Positions 27,186 through 38,173 of a DNA stretch of 64,000 nucleotides are shown here, piece after piece; the stretch's first letter is position 1, and every line of letters begins with the position of its first letter. A program made the translations under genes and the position numbers. The notes under the pieces were generated by a model, which saw only the letters and a program-made list of their open reading frames with translations, ran no database searches and was not told the origin of the DNA. Source of the DNA: Streptomyces fradiae (lineage in GTDB: Bacteria > Actinomycetota > Actinomycetes > Streptomycetales > Streptomycetaceae); assembly GCF_041270065.1 (NCBI RefSeq), contig NZ_CP065958.1, positions 1,984,001 through 2,048,000 on the forward strand, in the 5' to 3' direction.

Positions 27186-29162
27186 TTATGGCGTGAAGGT
27201 CACCGGCAGCCGGGCGGGGCCGCTGCCGGTCGGCGGGACGTGCAGGGTCTTGAGGGCGAACTCCATGACCTTCTTGTAGATGGGTCCGCAGATCTGGCCG
27301 CCGAAGTAGCTGCCCTTGGTGGGGTTCTGGATGGCGCAGTAGACGGTGATGCGGGGCTGGTCGGCCGGGGCGAAGCCGGCGAAGGAGGCGGTGTAGCCCT
27401 TGTAGCGGCCGAGTTCGGGGTCGACCCGGTTCGCGGTGCCGGTCTTGCCGGCGACGCGGTAGCCGGGGATGGCGGCCTTGTTGCCGGTGCCCTCCTCGTC
27501 GTCGACGACGGACTCCAGCATCTGGGCGAGGGTCTTGGCGGTCTTCTCGCTGACCACCCGGTTCTCCCCGGGCTCGGGCGCGGCGGTGAAGCGCCCGTCG
27601 GGGCCCTTGGTGCCGCGGACCAGGCTCGGTTCGACGCGGACGCCGCCGTTGGCGATGGTCGAGTAGACCGAGGCGGCCTGCATGGCGCTGACGGAGAGGC
27701 CCTGGCCGAAGGGGATCGTGTACTGCTGGGAGGTCGACCAGTCCTGGGGCTTGGCGAGGATGCCGGGGGTCTCGCCCGGGTAGTGGAGGCCGGTGGGGCT
27801 GCCGACGCCGAACTTGCGCAGGTAGTCGTACAGCACCTTGTTGGCCTCGGGCTGGGTCTTGCCGAGCTGGCCGGTGGCCAGGATGGTGCCGATGTTGCTG
27901 GACTTGGCGAGGACGCCGTTGAGCGTCAGGTACCAGGTCGGGTGGTCGATGTCGTCCTTGAAGAGGCGGTCGCCGCGGTGCAGCCGGTTGGGCACGGTGA
28001 CCCGGGTGTCGGGGGCGGCGGCGCCCTCCTCCAGTACGGCGGCCATGGACATCACCTTGGCGGTCGAGCCGGGCTCGTAGGCGTCCTGGAGGGCGGCGTT
28101 GCCCATGGCGGTGGCGTTGGCCTGGGAGAGGTCGTTGGGGTCGAAGCCGGGGGCGTTGGCCATGGCGAGCACCTCGCCGGTGCGCACGTCCTGGACGACG
28201 ACGTAGCCGCGGTCCGCCTTGGACTTCTTCACCTGCTCGGTGATGGCCTGCTGGGCGGCCCACTGGATGTCCCGGTCGATGGTGAGCTCGATGTCGGAGC
28301 CGGGGACGGCGGGGGTGCCCTGGGAGCCGGCGGTGGGCACCCGGCGGCCGCCGGACTGGGCGTAGCGGATCTTGCCGTCCTTGCCGGCGAGTTCCTTGTC
28401 GAGCATGGACTCCATGCCGCCGGCGCCGCGGCCCTCGGCGTTGACGTAGCCCAGTATCCCGGCGGCGAGTTCGCCGTTCGGGTAGACGCGCTTGGTGCTG
28501 GGCTCGCCGAGGATGCCGCCGAGCAGGTTGACGCCGTTGCCGCCGTTGGCGGGCTTGGCCTTCTGCTCGTAGACCTTCTTGAGGTCCTTGATCTGGTTCC
28601 AGACCTGCGGGGTCTGCTTGCGGGCGAGCATCGTGTAGCGGGACTTGGGGGTGCGCAGCTTCTTGGCGAGCTCGGCGGGTTCCTTGCCGAGGAGCGGGGC
28701 GAGCAGCGCGGCGGCCTGTTCCGGGGCGTCCTTGAGCTTGGACTCCTCGGGCGTGAACAGCTTGGGGTCGGCGGTGACGTCGTACGCGTCGACGCTGGCG
28801 GCCAGCGCGACCCCGTTGCGGTCGGTGATCTCACCGCGGTCGGCGGAGAGCGTGTACTCCTGGTAGCGGTGCTTCTCGGCCTTGGCGGCGTACGCGCTGG
28901 CGTCGACGGCCTGGACCTGCAGCAGCCGCACCACGAAGACGAGCAGCACCAGGGTCAGGCCGAGCGAGACCAGGCGGAGCCGGGGTTTGGGGCTGCCGAG
29001 CCGGATGGTGCGGGCCTTCGGGGCCGGGCGGGGCGCCGGGCGCCGGGGCGGCGCGGACCGCGGGGCGGGCCGCTGGGCGGGCCGGCCGGAGGCGGCGGGA
29101 CGGGGGCGTGCGGGCCGGGCGGGGCCGGGGACGCGGCGGCGCGGGGGCTCCTTGGAGGGCAC
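27186..29162 (-). CDS. ftsI: septal class B penicillin-binding protein (FtsI/PBP3)
   Basis: FtsI is the transpeptidase partner of FtsW. The 658-aa product has a long Pro/Arg-rich cytoplasmic tail (about residues 1-55), one membrane helix (LRLVSLGLTLVLLVFVVRLLQ), a dimerisation domain with RGEITDRNGVALAASV, and the transpeptidase domain. Active-site motifs: STAK with Ser366 (YEPGSTAKVMSM), SSN (LAKSSNIGTIL) and KTGT (VAGKTGTANRV). The start is GTG 29162, 3 nt after the ftsL stop. In Streptomyces this gene serves sporulation septa rather than tip growth, by knowledge of the family. Confidence 0.96.
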   Translation of the reverse strand: MPSKEPPRRRVPGPARPARPRPAASGRPAQRPAPRSAPPRRPAPRPAPKARTIRLGSPKPRLRLVSLGLTLVLLVFVVRLLQVQAVDASAYAAKAEKHRYQEYTLSADRGEITDRNGVALAASVDAYDVTADPKLFTPEESKLKDAPEQAAALLAPLLGKEPAELAKKLRTPKSRYTMLARKQTPQVWNQIKDLKKVYEQKAKPANGGNGVNLLGGILGEPSTKRVYPNGELAAGILGYVNAEGRGAGGMESMLDKELAGKDGKIRYAQSGGRRVPTAGSQGTPAVPGSDIELTIDRDIQWAAQQAITEQVKKSKADRGYVVVQDVRTGEVLAMANAPGFDPNDLSQANATAMGNAALQDAYEPGSTAKVMSMAAVLEEGAAAPDTRVTVPNRLHRGDRLFKDDIDHPTWYLTLNGVLAKSSNIGTILATGQLGKTQPEANKVLYDYLRKFGVGSPTGLHYPGETPGILAKPQDWSTSQQYTIPFGQGLSVSAMQAASVYSTIANGGVRVEPSLVRGTKGPDGRFTAAPEPGENRVVSEKTAKTLAQMLESVVDDEEGTGNKAAIPGYRVAGKTGTANRVDPELGRYKGYTASFAGFAPADQPRITVYCAIQNPTKGSYFGGQICGPIYKKVMEFALKTLHVPPTGSGPARLPVTFTP

Positions 29163-29165
29163 GGG

Positions 29166-29720
29166 TCACCTGCCGGAGGTCGTGGGGGCGGTCGCGGGCG
29201 GGGCGGCCGGTGGTGCCGCCGTCGGGCTTGCGGTGCCGGTCGGCTGCGCCTGTGCCGAGGCGGGGGCCCGGTTCGCGGGGGCCCCGGTGGCCGGCGGGGC
29301 GGCGGGCGGCGGGGTGCTCGCGGCCGGCGGGGTGGGCTTGGGCGAGGGCTTCGGGGAGACCGCCACGGTGGGCACGCCGCGGACCTTGCCGTCGGGGTCG
29401 AGGAAGGCGGGGGTGCCGCCGGGCACCATGCCGAGCTCGCGGGCCCGGCGCTCCAGGGCGTCGGGGGCGGCGCTGTCGTCCACGTCGTGCTGGAGCGCCT
29501 GCTCCTCGTCGGTGAGCTCGGTGGTCTTCTTCTTCAGCTCGCTGAGCTTGAAGGAGCCCTGGTTGAGGGCGGAGTTGAGCAGCAGCAGGGTGATCAGGCC
29601 GCCGCCGAGCAGCAGGACGACGAGCAGGACGAAGGGGGTACGGGCCGCGGTGCTCGGCCCGGACGGCATGAGCCGGCCGAGCCGGGCGGCCCGTCCTTTG
29701 AGCGGCCCCTTCCGGCTCAC
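29166..29720 (-). CDS. ftsL: FtsL-type septum formation initiator with long Pro/Ala-rich tail
   Basis: This 184-aa bitopic protein has the topology of FtsL/DivIC: a basic N terminus, one membrane helix ([24 protein letters not shown], about residues 28-51) and an extracellular leucine-zipper-like helix ([24 protein letters not shown]). An unusually long C-terminal region follows (about residues 118-184), composed almost wholly of Pro, Ala and Thr and ending APTTSGR. The assignment rests on its place between rsmH and ftsI and on topology, since the family has little sequence conservation. GTG 29720 overlaps the rsmH stop as GTGA. Confidence 0.88.
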   Translation of the reverse strand: MSRKGPLKGRAARLGRLMPSGPSTAARTPFVLLVVLLLGGGLITLLLLNSALNQGSFKLSELKKKTTELTDEEQALQHDVDDSAAPDALERRARELGMVPGGTPAFLDPDGKVRGVPTVAVSPKPSPKPTPPAASTPPPAAPPATGAPANRAPASAQAQPTGTASPTAAPPAAPPATAPTTSGR

Positions 29721-30676
29721 GGCTGCACGTCCTCCCTGATCCGCTCCGCACCCCTCAGACGCGCGGGGGCCGCGCGGCGGTTCTCGGCGATCTCCTCCTC
29801 GGTGGGGAGCTCGGCGCCGCGGGTGAGGAGCTTCAGGCGGGGCTGGTACTGCTCGGGCACGACGGGCAGGCCGGGCGGCGCGGTGGTCGCGGCGCCCTCC
29901 GCGAAGACCTGCTTGACCAGCCGGTCCTCCAGGGAGTGGTACGAGAGGACGGCGATCCGGCCGCCGACGGCGAGGGCCTTCACGGCCGCCGGGATCGCCC
30001 GCTCCAGGACCGACAGCTCGCCGTTGACCTCGATGCGCAGGGCCTGGAAGGTGCGCTTGGCGGGGTTGCCGCCGGTGCGCTTGGCGGCCTGCGGGAGGGA
30101 GTCGCGGATCAGCTCGACGAGCCGGGCGCTGTTGGTGAAGGGCTCCTTCTCGCGCTCGCGCACGATCGCGGAGACGATCCGCTTGGCCTGCTTCTCCTCG
30201 CCGTAGGCGCGCAGGATGCGGACCAGTTCGCCGGGCGGGTAGGTGTTGAGGACCTCGGCGGCGCTGATGCCGGTCGTCTGGTCCATGCGCATGTCGAGCG
30301 GGGCGTCCTGCGCGTAGGCGAAGCCGCGGTCGGCCTCGTCGAGCTGCATGGAGGAGACGCCCAGGTCGAAGAGGACGCCGGCGACCTTGTCGATGCCGAG
30401 CCGGTCGAGGACCTCGGGCAGCTCGTCGTACACGGCGTGCACCAGGGTGGCGCGGTCTCCGTAGGGGGCGAGCCGCTCGCCGGAGAGGCGCAGGGCCTCC
30501 TTGTCGCGGTCGAGGGCGACGAGCCGGGCCTCGGGGAAGCGCTTGAGCAGGGCCTCACTGTGTCCGCCGAGGCCCAGGGTGCAGTCGACGACCACGGCAT
30601 CGGGCTGCTGCAGGGCGGGGGCCAACATGTCCAGGCACCGCTGGAGCATCACCGGGACGTGTCGGTCGTTGCTCAA
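29717..30676 (-). CDS. rsmH: 16S rRNA (cytosine-1402 N4) methyltransferase RsmH
   Basis: RsmH (MraW) methylates C1402 in the decoding centre of 16S rRNA using S-adenosylmethionine. The 319-aa product shows [13 protein letters not shown] at the N terminus, the SAM-binding [34 protein letters not shown], and the C-terminal [14 protein letters not shown]. The start appears to be TTG 30676, since GAGAGGG lies 5 nt upstream and the conserved [10 protein letters not shown] follows directly. It is the first gene of the minus-strand dcw group; no mraZ precedes it. Confidence 0.95.
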   Translation of the reverse strand: MSNDRHVPVMLQRCLDMLAPALQQPDAVVVDCTLGLGGHSEALLKRFPEARLVALDRDKEALRLSGERLAPYGDRATLVHAVYDELPEVLDRLGIDKVAGVLFDLGVSSMQLDEADRGFAYAQDAPLDMRMDQTTGISAAEVLNTYPPGELVRILRAYGEEKQAKRIVSAIVREREKEPFTNSARLVELIRDSLPQAAKRTGGNPAKRTFQALRIEVNGELSVLERAIPAAVKALAVGGRIAVLSYHSLEDRLVKQVFAEGAATTAPPGLPVVPEQYQPRLKLLTRGAELPTEEEIAENRRAAPARLRGAERIREDVQP

Positions 30677-31002
30677 TGCACCCTCTCAGATCCGGCGGGA
30701 CAGGCACCGCCGGCGAGCGGATGGGGCCGAGCCGCGGGTACCGCCGCACACATGGGGAGAATCGGCGGAAATCGCTCGATGTCTCCGTGAACTTCGCGTC
30801 ACTCTAGTCCACCCGACCCGCCGGTCAACCAACCGGCTGGCGCGTCGCGCGCCGCCGGCGGGGCGGCCGGACGATTCGTACGGTTCACCCGGTCGGCCCC
30901 GGTTGCGGCGCCCTGTGGAGTCGCTCACAACAAGGTTCATTGGCGCTCTTTGTCCGCTCTCACAGCAGGCTCACGCGAGCGGTGCCCATTACCGTCGGAG
31001 AC
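30677..31002. other. divergent intergenic region rsmH / carbonic anhydrase
   Basis: This 326-nt gap must hold the promoter for the whole minus-strand dcw run and that of the carbonic anhydrase gene. I see no ORF with coding character and, notably, no mraZ. No clear operator repeats are visible; I could not settle on -35/-10 pairs. Confidence 0.5.
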
Positions 31003-31542
31003 ATGTCGACCTCTGCGCACCCCTCAGCCGACCCGATAGGCACCGAGAGCCCGGTCATCGACCGCCTCGTCGAGGCCAACGAGCGTTACGCCGCCGACTT
31101 CACCGACCCCGGAATGGACGCGCGCCCCGTGCGGCGCGTCGCCGTGGTCGCCTGCATGGACGCCCGTCTCGACCTGCACGCCGCGCTGGGCCTGGAGCTC
31201 GGCGACTGCCACACCATCCGCAACGCGGGCGGCGTGGTCACCGACGACGTGATCCGTTCCCTCACGATCAGCCAGCGGGCGCTCGGCACCCGCAGCGTGA
31301 TGCTGGTGCACCACACCAACTGCGGTCTGGAGTCCCTCACCGAGGACTTCCGGCACGAGCTGGAGGACGAGGTCGGACAGCGTCCGGCCTGGGCCGTGGA
31401 GGCCTTCCGGGACGTCGACCAGGACGTCCGGCAGTCGATGCAGCGGGTCCGCACCTCCCCGTTCCTGCCGCACGCCGACGACGTGCGGGGCTTCGTCTTC
31501 GACGTGACGACGGGTCTGCTGCGCGAGATCGACCCGGCCTGA
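31003..31542 (+). CDS. beta-class carbonic anhydrase
   Basis: This 179-aa cytoplasmic zinc enzyme interconverts CO2 and bicarbonate. The beta-class signatures are present: ACMDARLD supplies the zinc Cys51 and the Asp53-Arg55 dyad, and HHTNCGLE supplies His104 and Cys107. NAGGVVTDDVIRSLTISQ is also typical. ATG 31003 follows CGGAG with short spacing. It stands alone, divergent from the dcw cluster and upstream of the moxR operon. Confidence 0.93.
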   Translation: MSTSAHPSADPIGTESPVIDRLVEANERYAADFTDPGMDARPVRRVAVVACMDARLDLHAALGLELGDCHTIRNAGGVVTDDVIRSLTISQRALGTRSVMLVHHTNCGLESLTEDFRHELEDEVGQRPAWAVEAFRDVDQDVRQSMQRVRTSPFLPHADDVRGFVFDVTTGLLREIDPA

Positions 31543-31744
31543 CCCTTCGCGTTTTCCAGGGATTTCAGCTGCGTCCCGCACGGCGCAAGCCTACAAACCC
31601 CGGCAATTCGCCCCGAGTTATCCACAGGCCTGCCGCGGGCAAGTGACACGACCCGGTCACGCCAACAAGAATGCACGGGTGACACCCCCCGGCCCTCGTG
31701 CCGGGGGCAGGTGTCGGTGCTGCGAAAGGGCCGAGGAGGGCCGG

Positions 31745-32769
<1,025 letters not shown>

Positions 32770-32770
<1 letters not shown>

Positions 32771-34131
32771 TGAGCGCCGCCGCTCCGCAGGGACAGGCCC
32801 CGGGGCAGTGGCAGGACGGCGACCGGGGCAGCCTGCGGGCCGCCCTGGCCGGGCTCACCACCCGCGGCCGGTCCTTCCTCGCCGCCGGGGTCGCCGCCGC
32901 CGGCTGCGCCTATGTATTGGGCCAGGCCGACCTGCTGCGCGTCGGGCTGCTGCTCGCCGTGCTGCCGCTGGTCTGCGTCCTCGTGCTGCACCGCACCCGC
33001 CACCGGGTCGCGGCGAGCCGCCGGCTCGCCCCGCGGCGGGTCGAGACCGGCACCGAGGCCCGGGTCCACCTCCGCATGGACAACGTGTCCCGGCTGCCCA
33101 CCGGCCTGCTGATGCTCCAGGACCACGTGCCCTACATGCTGGGGCCGCGGCCCCGCTTCGTGCTCGACCGGGTCGAGGCCGGCGGCCGCCGCGAGGTGTC
33201 CTACCGGGTCCGCTCCGACCTGCGCGGGCGCTTCCCGCTCGGCCCGCTGCAGCTGCGGCTCACCGACCCCTTCGGGATGTGCGAGCTGACCCGCTCCTTC
33301 AGCGCCCACGACACGCTCACCGTCATCCCCCGCACCGAGGCCCTCCCGCCGGTCAGGCTGGGCGGCGAGTCCGCCGGATACGGGGAGGGGCAGCAGCGGG
33401 CCCTCGCGCTCGCCGGGGACGACGACATCATTCCGCGTGCCTATCGGCACGGCGACGACCTGCGCCGGGTCCACTGGCGCTCCAGCGCGCGGTACGGGGA
33501 GCTGATGGTGCGCCGCGAGGAGCAGCCGCAGCGGGCCCGTTGCACGGTGCTGCTCGACACCCGGGACCTGGCCTACGAGGGCGGCGGCCCCGACTCGGCC
33601 TTCGAATGGGCCGTCTCCGGCGCCGCCTCGGTGCTCACCCACATGCTGGAGCGGGGCTACGCGGTCCGGCTGCTCACCGACACCGGAAGCACCGTGCCCG
33701 GCGAGGGCGCGGAGGGCTTCGCCGGCGCGGGCCAGGAGTCGGGCGAGGCCGCCGGACTGATGCTGGACACCCTCGCGGTCGTGGACCACTCCGAGGGCGC
33801 CGGGCTCTCCCGGGCCTACGACGTGCTGCGCGGCGGGCACGAGGGACTCCTCGTCGCGTTCGTCGGCGACCTCGACGAGGAGCAGGCGGCGCTGGTGGCC
33901 CGGATGCGGCACCGCGGCGGGGCGGCGGTCGCCTTCGTGCTCGACTCCGGGACCTGGCTGACCGGCGGCGCCGTCACGGGCGCGGTCGAGGACCGGCTGC
34001 GCCGGCTGCGGGAGGCCGGCTGGCAGGCCTTCGCCGTGCAGCCGGGCGCACGCCTCGCCGATCTGTGGCAGCACGCGGGCGGCGCGGCCGCGCAGGCCCC
34101 CGGCGCCGACACCTACGGAGGTTGGTCATGA
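32770..34131 (+). CDS. DUF58 (vWA-like) membrane protein
   Basis: This 453-aa protein has two closely spaced membrane helices near the N terminus (about residues 36-75, SFLAAGVAAAGCAYVLG and LRVGLLLAVLPLVCVL) and then the DUF58 domain with its hallmark AYRHGDDLRRVHWRSSARYGELMVRR. The second half resembles a von Willebrand factor A fold. ATG 32770 overlaps the moxR stop in TGATG; GTG 32767 is an alternative. Gene order moxR-DUF58-transglutaminase is widely conserved, and the proteins are believed to work together at the envelope. The target is unknown. Confidence 0.9.
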
Positions 34132-36515
34132 GCGGGCGCACGCGGCTGACGCTCGCGGCCTACGCCGCGACGCTGGCGGCATCCCTCGCGCTGATGCCGC
34201 TGGTCAAACCGGCCACCTGGATCTTCACTGCGGCGCTCGTGCTCGCCCTGCAGAGCGCGGTCGGCGCGGTCACCCGGCGGGTGCCGCTGGCCCGGCCGCT
34301 GACCATCGCCGCCCAGGCGGTGCTGACCCTGCTCGTCCTGACGGTGGTCTTCGTCCGCGACCAGGCGATCCTCGGCGTGCTGCCGGGCCCGGAGGCGCTC
34401 ACCTCCTTCGGAAGCCTCTTCGAGGCCGGGGTGAACGATGTGGGCACCTATGCGCCGCCCGCGCCGAACACCCCCGGCATCCGGCTGCTCCTGGTCACCG
34501 GCGTGGCCGTGATCGGACTCCTTGTGGACACCCTCGCGGTGACCTTCCGCAACGCGGCACCGGCCGGACTGCCGCTGCTCGCGCTGTACTCGGTGGCCGC
34601 CGGGCTTTCCGGCGGCGGCGCGGGACTGCTGGCCTTCCTGCTCGCGGCGGCCGGCTATCTGGTGCTGCTGCTCGCCGAGGGCCGGGACCGGCTGTCGGCC
34701 TGGGGCCGGGTGTTCGGCGGGGCGCAGCGCGCGGGCCGGAGCGGTTCCCCGGTCGCCGAGGGCGGGTCCGCGTCCGCGCCGGCCCGCACCGGGGTGCGGA
34801 TCGGCGCGGTCACCCTGGGCGTGGCGCTCCTGGTGCCGTTCGCGCTGCCCGGTCTGGGCGGCGGTGTGTTCGGCGGCGGCGACGGCGAGGGCCGGGGCGG
34901 CAAGGGCGGCACGATCTCAGCGGTGAACCCGCTGGTGTCGCTGCAGAACGACCTGCGCCAGCCGGAGGACCGGGAGGTCCTGCGCTACCGCACCAACGCC
35001 ACCGACAAGAACAGCCTCTACCTGCGGCTCGTCGCGCTGGACCAGTTCGACGGCACCTCGTGGAAGTCCTCGGTCCGCCCGATCGAGGACGTGCCCGAGC
35101 AGCTGCCGTGGCCGGACGGCCTGGCCCAGGACGTGCGCGTCTCGGAGGTGAACACCAACTTCGTGGCCTCCGGCGAGTACGAGCAGAAGTGGCTGCCGAT
35201 GCCGTATCCGGCGTCGAAGGTCTCCATCAGCGGCAGCTGGCGGTACGAGCCGGCCGGCCGGATGCTGGTCGGCGACAACGGGCAGACCACGCGCGGCTCC
35301 CGCTACTCGGTGACCAGCCTGGACGTGCGGCCGACCGGCGAGCAGCTGGCGGCGGCCCCGGACGCCCCGGAGAAGCTGGTCCGGGAGTACACCCGGGTGC
35401 CGGCCTCGCTGCCGGCCGATGTGAAGTCGACGGCCCTGGAGGTCACCCGGGGCACGCACAACGCCTACGAGCAGGCGGTGCGGCTGCAGGACTGGTTCGC
35501 CGAGGACGGCGGCTTCCGCTACGACGTGTCGGTCGACTCCGGTACGGGTGTCGGGGCGGTCTCCCGCTTCCTGAAGGACAAGCGGGGCTTCTGCATCCAC
35601 TTCTCCTTCTCGATGGCGGCGATGGCCCGCTCGCTCGGCATCCCGGCCCGGGTCGCGGTCGGCTTCATGCCCGGCACCCCGCAGCCCGACGGCTCCGTGT
35701 CGGTCGGCATCCGGGACGCCCACGCGTGGCCCGAGCTGTACTTCGAGGGGGCGGGCTGGGTCCGCTTCGAGCCGACGCCCTCGCGCGGCACGGTGCCGGA
35801 CTACACCCGGGCGACCGCCGCGGGCGGCGGTGCGACCCCGTCGGCGCAGCCCTCGACCGGTGTGTCGGCGCAGCCCTCGGCGGTGCCGAGCGCCTCGGTG
35901 AGCTGCACCCCGCAGGAGCAGAAGCTCGGTGGCTGCGGCCAGGACCAGGCCGCGGCCGGTGCCACGGACGGCGACGGCGGCGGTTTCGACTGGCGGCAGA
36001 TCGCGCTGGTGGCCCTGGTGGTGGTCGTGGTCCTCGGGCTGCCGCTGCTGCCGTGGCTGTGGCGCAGCCGGCTGCGGGCCCGCAGGCTCGGTCCGGCGCC
36101 CGACCCGGTGGCCCGGGTCCTCGCGGTGTGGCAGGAGATCAACGACACCGCCTGGGACTACGGGATCACCCCGGACGAGTCCCGTACGCCCCGGCGCACG
36201 GCGGCGCGCCTTGTCCGGGAGGGCGAGCTGTCCACGAACGCGGCGGACGCCGTGCACCGGGTGGCCCGCGCGGTGGAGGAGGCGCTGTACGCGCCGCGTC
36301 CCCGCCCGGCCACGGGCCTGACGGAGCAGGCCGAGCTGATCCGCCACGGCCTCGACGCCTCGGTCTCCCGCCCGGCCCGTCTCCGCGCCCGCCTCGCCCC
36401 GCGCTCGGCCGCCCGCCTGCGCTGGGCCGCCCAGGCCCGCACGGAAGCCCTCCGTACGGCCTGGTCCACCCGCGCCGCGGCCCTCACCCGCTCCCTGCGC
36501 CGGAAGCCCTCGTAG
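34128..36515 (+). CDS. TgpA/DUF3488-type membrane transglutaminase-like protein
   Basis: The 795-aa product has an N-terminal block of about six hydrophobic helices (residues 5-245), an extracellular transglutaminase-like domain, a Ser/Pro-rich linker, another membrane helix (about 625-645) and a cytoplasmic DUF4129-like tail. The catalytic core shows Cys near residue 488 (DKRGFCIHFSFSMAAMAR) and His near 531 (IRDAHAWPELYF), followed by WVRFEPTPSRG, where Glu rather than Asp occupies the usual third position. ATG 34128 overlaps the DUF58 stop (ATGA) and has GGAGG 6 nt upstream. Likely role: a cysteine protease or transpeptidase-like activity at the envelope, by family inference. Confidence 0.88.
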   Translation: MSGRTRLTLAAYAATLAASLALMPLVKPATWIFTAALVLALQSAVGAVTRRVPLARPLTIAAQAVLTLLVLTVVFVRDQAILGVLPGPEALTSFGSLFEAGVNDVGTYAPPAPNTPGIRLLLVTGVAVIGLLVDTLAVTFRNAAPAGLPLLALYSVAAGLSGGGAGLLAFLLAAAGYLVLLLAEGRDRLSAWGRVFGGAQRAGRSGSPVAEGGSASAPARTGVRIGAVTLGVALLVPFALPGLGGGVFGGGDGEGRGGKGGTISAVNPLVSLQNDLRQPEDREVLRYRTNATDKNSLYLRLVALDQFDGTSWKSSVRPIEDVPEQLPWPDGLAQDVRVSEVNTNFVASGEYEQKWLPMPYPASKVSISGSWRYEPAGRMLVGDNGQTTRGSRYSVTSLDVRPTGEQLAAAPDAPEKLVREYTRVPASLPADVKSTALEVTRGTHNAYEQAVRLQDWFAEDGGFRYDVSVDSGTGVGAVSRFLKDKRGFCIHFSFSMAAMARSLGIPARVAVGFMPGTPQPDGSVSVGIRDAHAWPELYFEGAGWVRFEPTPSRGTVPDYTRATAAGGGATPSAQPSTGVSAQPSAVPSASVSCTPQEQKLGGCGQDQAAAGATDGDGGGFDWRQIALVALVVVVVLGLPLLPWLWRSRLRARRLGPAPDPVARVLAVWQEINDTAWDYGITPDESRTPRRTAARLVREGELSTNAADAVHRVARAVEEALYAPRPRPATGLTEQAELIRHGLDASVSRPARLRARLAPRSAARLRWAAQARTEALRTAWSTRAAALTRSLRRKPS

Positions 36516-36543
36516 GAGGCCCGGCCCGGGGTCCGGACACGCC

Positions 36544-36576
36544 CGTGGGCCCGCACTGGTTCGGTGCGGGCCCACG
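36544..36576. terminator. bidirectional hairpin terminator
   Basis: CGTGGGCCCGCAC (36544-36556) pairs perfectly with GTGCGGGCCCACG (36564-36576) around a 7-nt loop. It sits between the convergent TgpA-type gene and the DUF3040 gene. Confidence 0.87.
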
Positions 36577-36605
36577 AAAGGCTCGGGGTGTGGAAGGCTC
36601 GGGCG

Positions 36606-37004
36606 CTAGTGGTGGCCGCCCTGCTGTTCGTCGCGGCGGCGCTGCCACCGCTCTTCGATGCGGGTCATCATCGAGCGGCGCTGTCGTGCCTGCCGGCCAC
36701 CGCCCGCGGCGGCTCGGCCGTGTTCGCCCGGCTTGGGCGCCTTGCGCCATCCGGTGACCGCCAGGACCGCGCAGCCCAGCATGACGAGGAACCCCACCAC
36801 GCTGATCCAGATCTGCTGAGCGACCATTCCGGCCATGAGGAGCGCGATACCCACCAGGAAGCCAGCGACCGCCTGGTAGACCCGTCGCCGGGTGTACGTA
36901 CGCAGCCCGCTTCCCTCGAGCGCTGTCGCGAACTTGGGATCTTCGGCGTACAGCGCTCGCTCCATCTGCTCGAGCATTCGCTGCTCGTGCTCCGAGAGCG
37001 GCAC
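36606..37004 (-). CDS. DUF3040 small membrane protein
   Basis: This 132-aa protein is of the actinobacterial DUF3040 family, recognised by its start PLSEHEQRMLEQMERALYAEDPKFATAL. Two membrane helices follow (VYQAVAGFLVGIALLMAGMV and IWISVVGFLVMLGCAVLAV), then a basic Gly/Arg/Gln-rich tail. GTG 37004 has GAGGAGG upstream. The function is unknown; in several actinobacteria the gene lies near the dcw cluster, as here. Confidence 0.88.
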   Translation of the reverse strand: MPLSEHEQRMLEQMERALYAEDPKFATALEGSGLRTYTRRRVYQAVAGFLVGIALLMAGMVAQQIWISVVGFLVMLGCAVLAVTGWRKAPKPGEHGRAAAGGGRQARQRRSMMTRIEERWQRRRDEQQGGHH

Positions 37005-37317
37005 GGAGTCCTCCTCGTCGTCGGTCGCGGGGGCGACCGGTTTGCGGCCCTTTCAGGATAGGCAGGGAATCGCCCCCGTGAAACCCGCCCTCAATGCCAA
37101 ATCGCCAACCGGGCCGCCATGCGGATCGGATGCTGAGGCGTTGATTCCCCAGCCCCCTGTCCGTCATGCCGGATGGTGTCCCTCGATCATACGGGGACAA
37201 GTCCCGGTGAGGGCGGCCTGTGGCGTACTCCATCCGCGACTGCGCCGCTGCTCAGCGCGTACGGCGGCGCCCCGGGGTGCGGCCCCCGGGGCGCGGCCGT
37301 GCGGGTGGACCGGCCGG
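37005..37317. other. intergenic region, nothing recognised
   Basis: In this 313-nt gap between two minus-strand genes I see no coding frame with supporting features, no strong hairpin and no repeat. Part must be the promoter of the DUF3040 gene. Confidence 0.4.
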
Positions 37318-38106
37318 TCAGCCGCGCTTCTCGCCGAGAACGTGCAGCTGGGTCGCGATGGCGTGGAAGGAGGACAGCTCCGCGGCCGCCGCCTCCAGGC
37401 GGAGCAGAGCCTCGGCCGCGCCCGGCTCGGTGTCGACCAGGACGCCGGGCACCAGGTCGGCGAAGACCCGCACGCCGTGCACGGCGCCGACCTCCAGACC
37501 GGCGTCGGCGGCGAGCCCGGTGAGCTGCTCGGCGGTGAACCGCCGCGGCACCGGGTCGCCCTCGCCCCAGCGCCCGTCCGGGTCGCCGAGCGCGTGCCGG
37601 GCCTCGGTGAAGTGGCCGGCGAGGGCGCGGGCCAGGACGGCGCCGCCGAGCCCGGCGGCGAGCAGGCTGAGGCTGCCGCCGGGGCGGAGCGCGGCGGTGG
37701 CGTTGCGGACGCCCTCGGCGGGGTCGTCCACGTACTCCAGGACGCCGTGGCAGAGCACGATGTCGAAGCCCTCGCGCCCCACCACGTCGAAGAGACCGCG
37801 GATGTCGCCCTGCACCCCGCTCACCCGGTCGGCGACGCCGGCCTCGGCGGCGCGCCGCTCCAGGGCGAAGAGCGCGTTGGGGCTGGGGTCGACGACGGTG
37901 ACCCGGTGGCCGAGCCGGGCCGCCGGCACCGCGAAGTTGCCGGAGCCGCCGCCCGTGTCGAGCACATCGAGGCTGTCCTTCCCGGTGGCCTTGACCCGGC
38001 GCTCCAGGGCGTCTTTGAGGACGTCCCAGACGACGGCGGTGCGCAGGGAGGCGCGCGACGGGCGCGAAGTCGCCTCTCGACCGGAGACGGGGGAAGGGTC
38101 CGACAC
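37318..38106 (-). CDS. class I SAM-dependent methyltransferase
   Basis: This 262-aa methyltransferase has the Rossmann SAM-binding motif LDVLDTGGGSGNFAVPAARLG, then VTVVDPSPNALFALERRA (acidic ribose-binding loop) and FDIVLCHGVLEYVDDPAEGV, and RPGGSLSLL. The pattern is closest to the CmoA/SmtA-like or ubiquinone-type methyltransferases. The start is GTG 38106 with GAGGAG 8 nt upstream. The substrate is unknown. It is followed, same strand, by nothing within 300 nt and preceded by the HEPN-type gene. Confidence 0.85.
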   Translation of the reverse strand: MSDPSPVSGREATSRPSRASLRTAVVWDVLKDALERRVKATGKDSLDVLDTGGGSGNFAVPAARLGHRVTVVDPSPNALFALERRAAEAGVADRVSGVQGDIRGLFDVVGREGFDIVLCHGVLEYVDDPAEGVRNATAALRPGGSLSLLAAGLGGAVLARALAGHFTEARHALGDPDGRWGEGDPVPRRFTAEQLTGLAADAGLEVGAVHGVRVFADLVPGVLVDTEPGAAEALLRLEAAAAELSSFHAIATQLHVLGEKRG

Positions 38107-38173
38107 GGTTGCTGACTCCTCGGTGACGGGGACGAACGTCCCCCACCCTATGGCCTGGGACGGTCTGCGCGGA

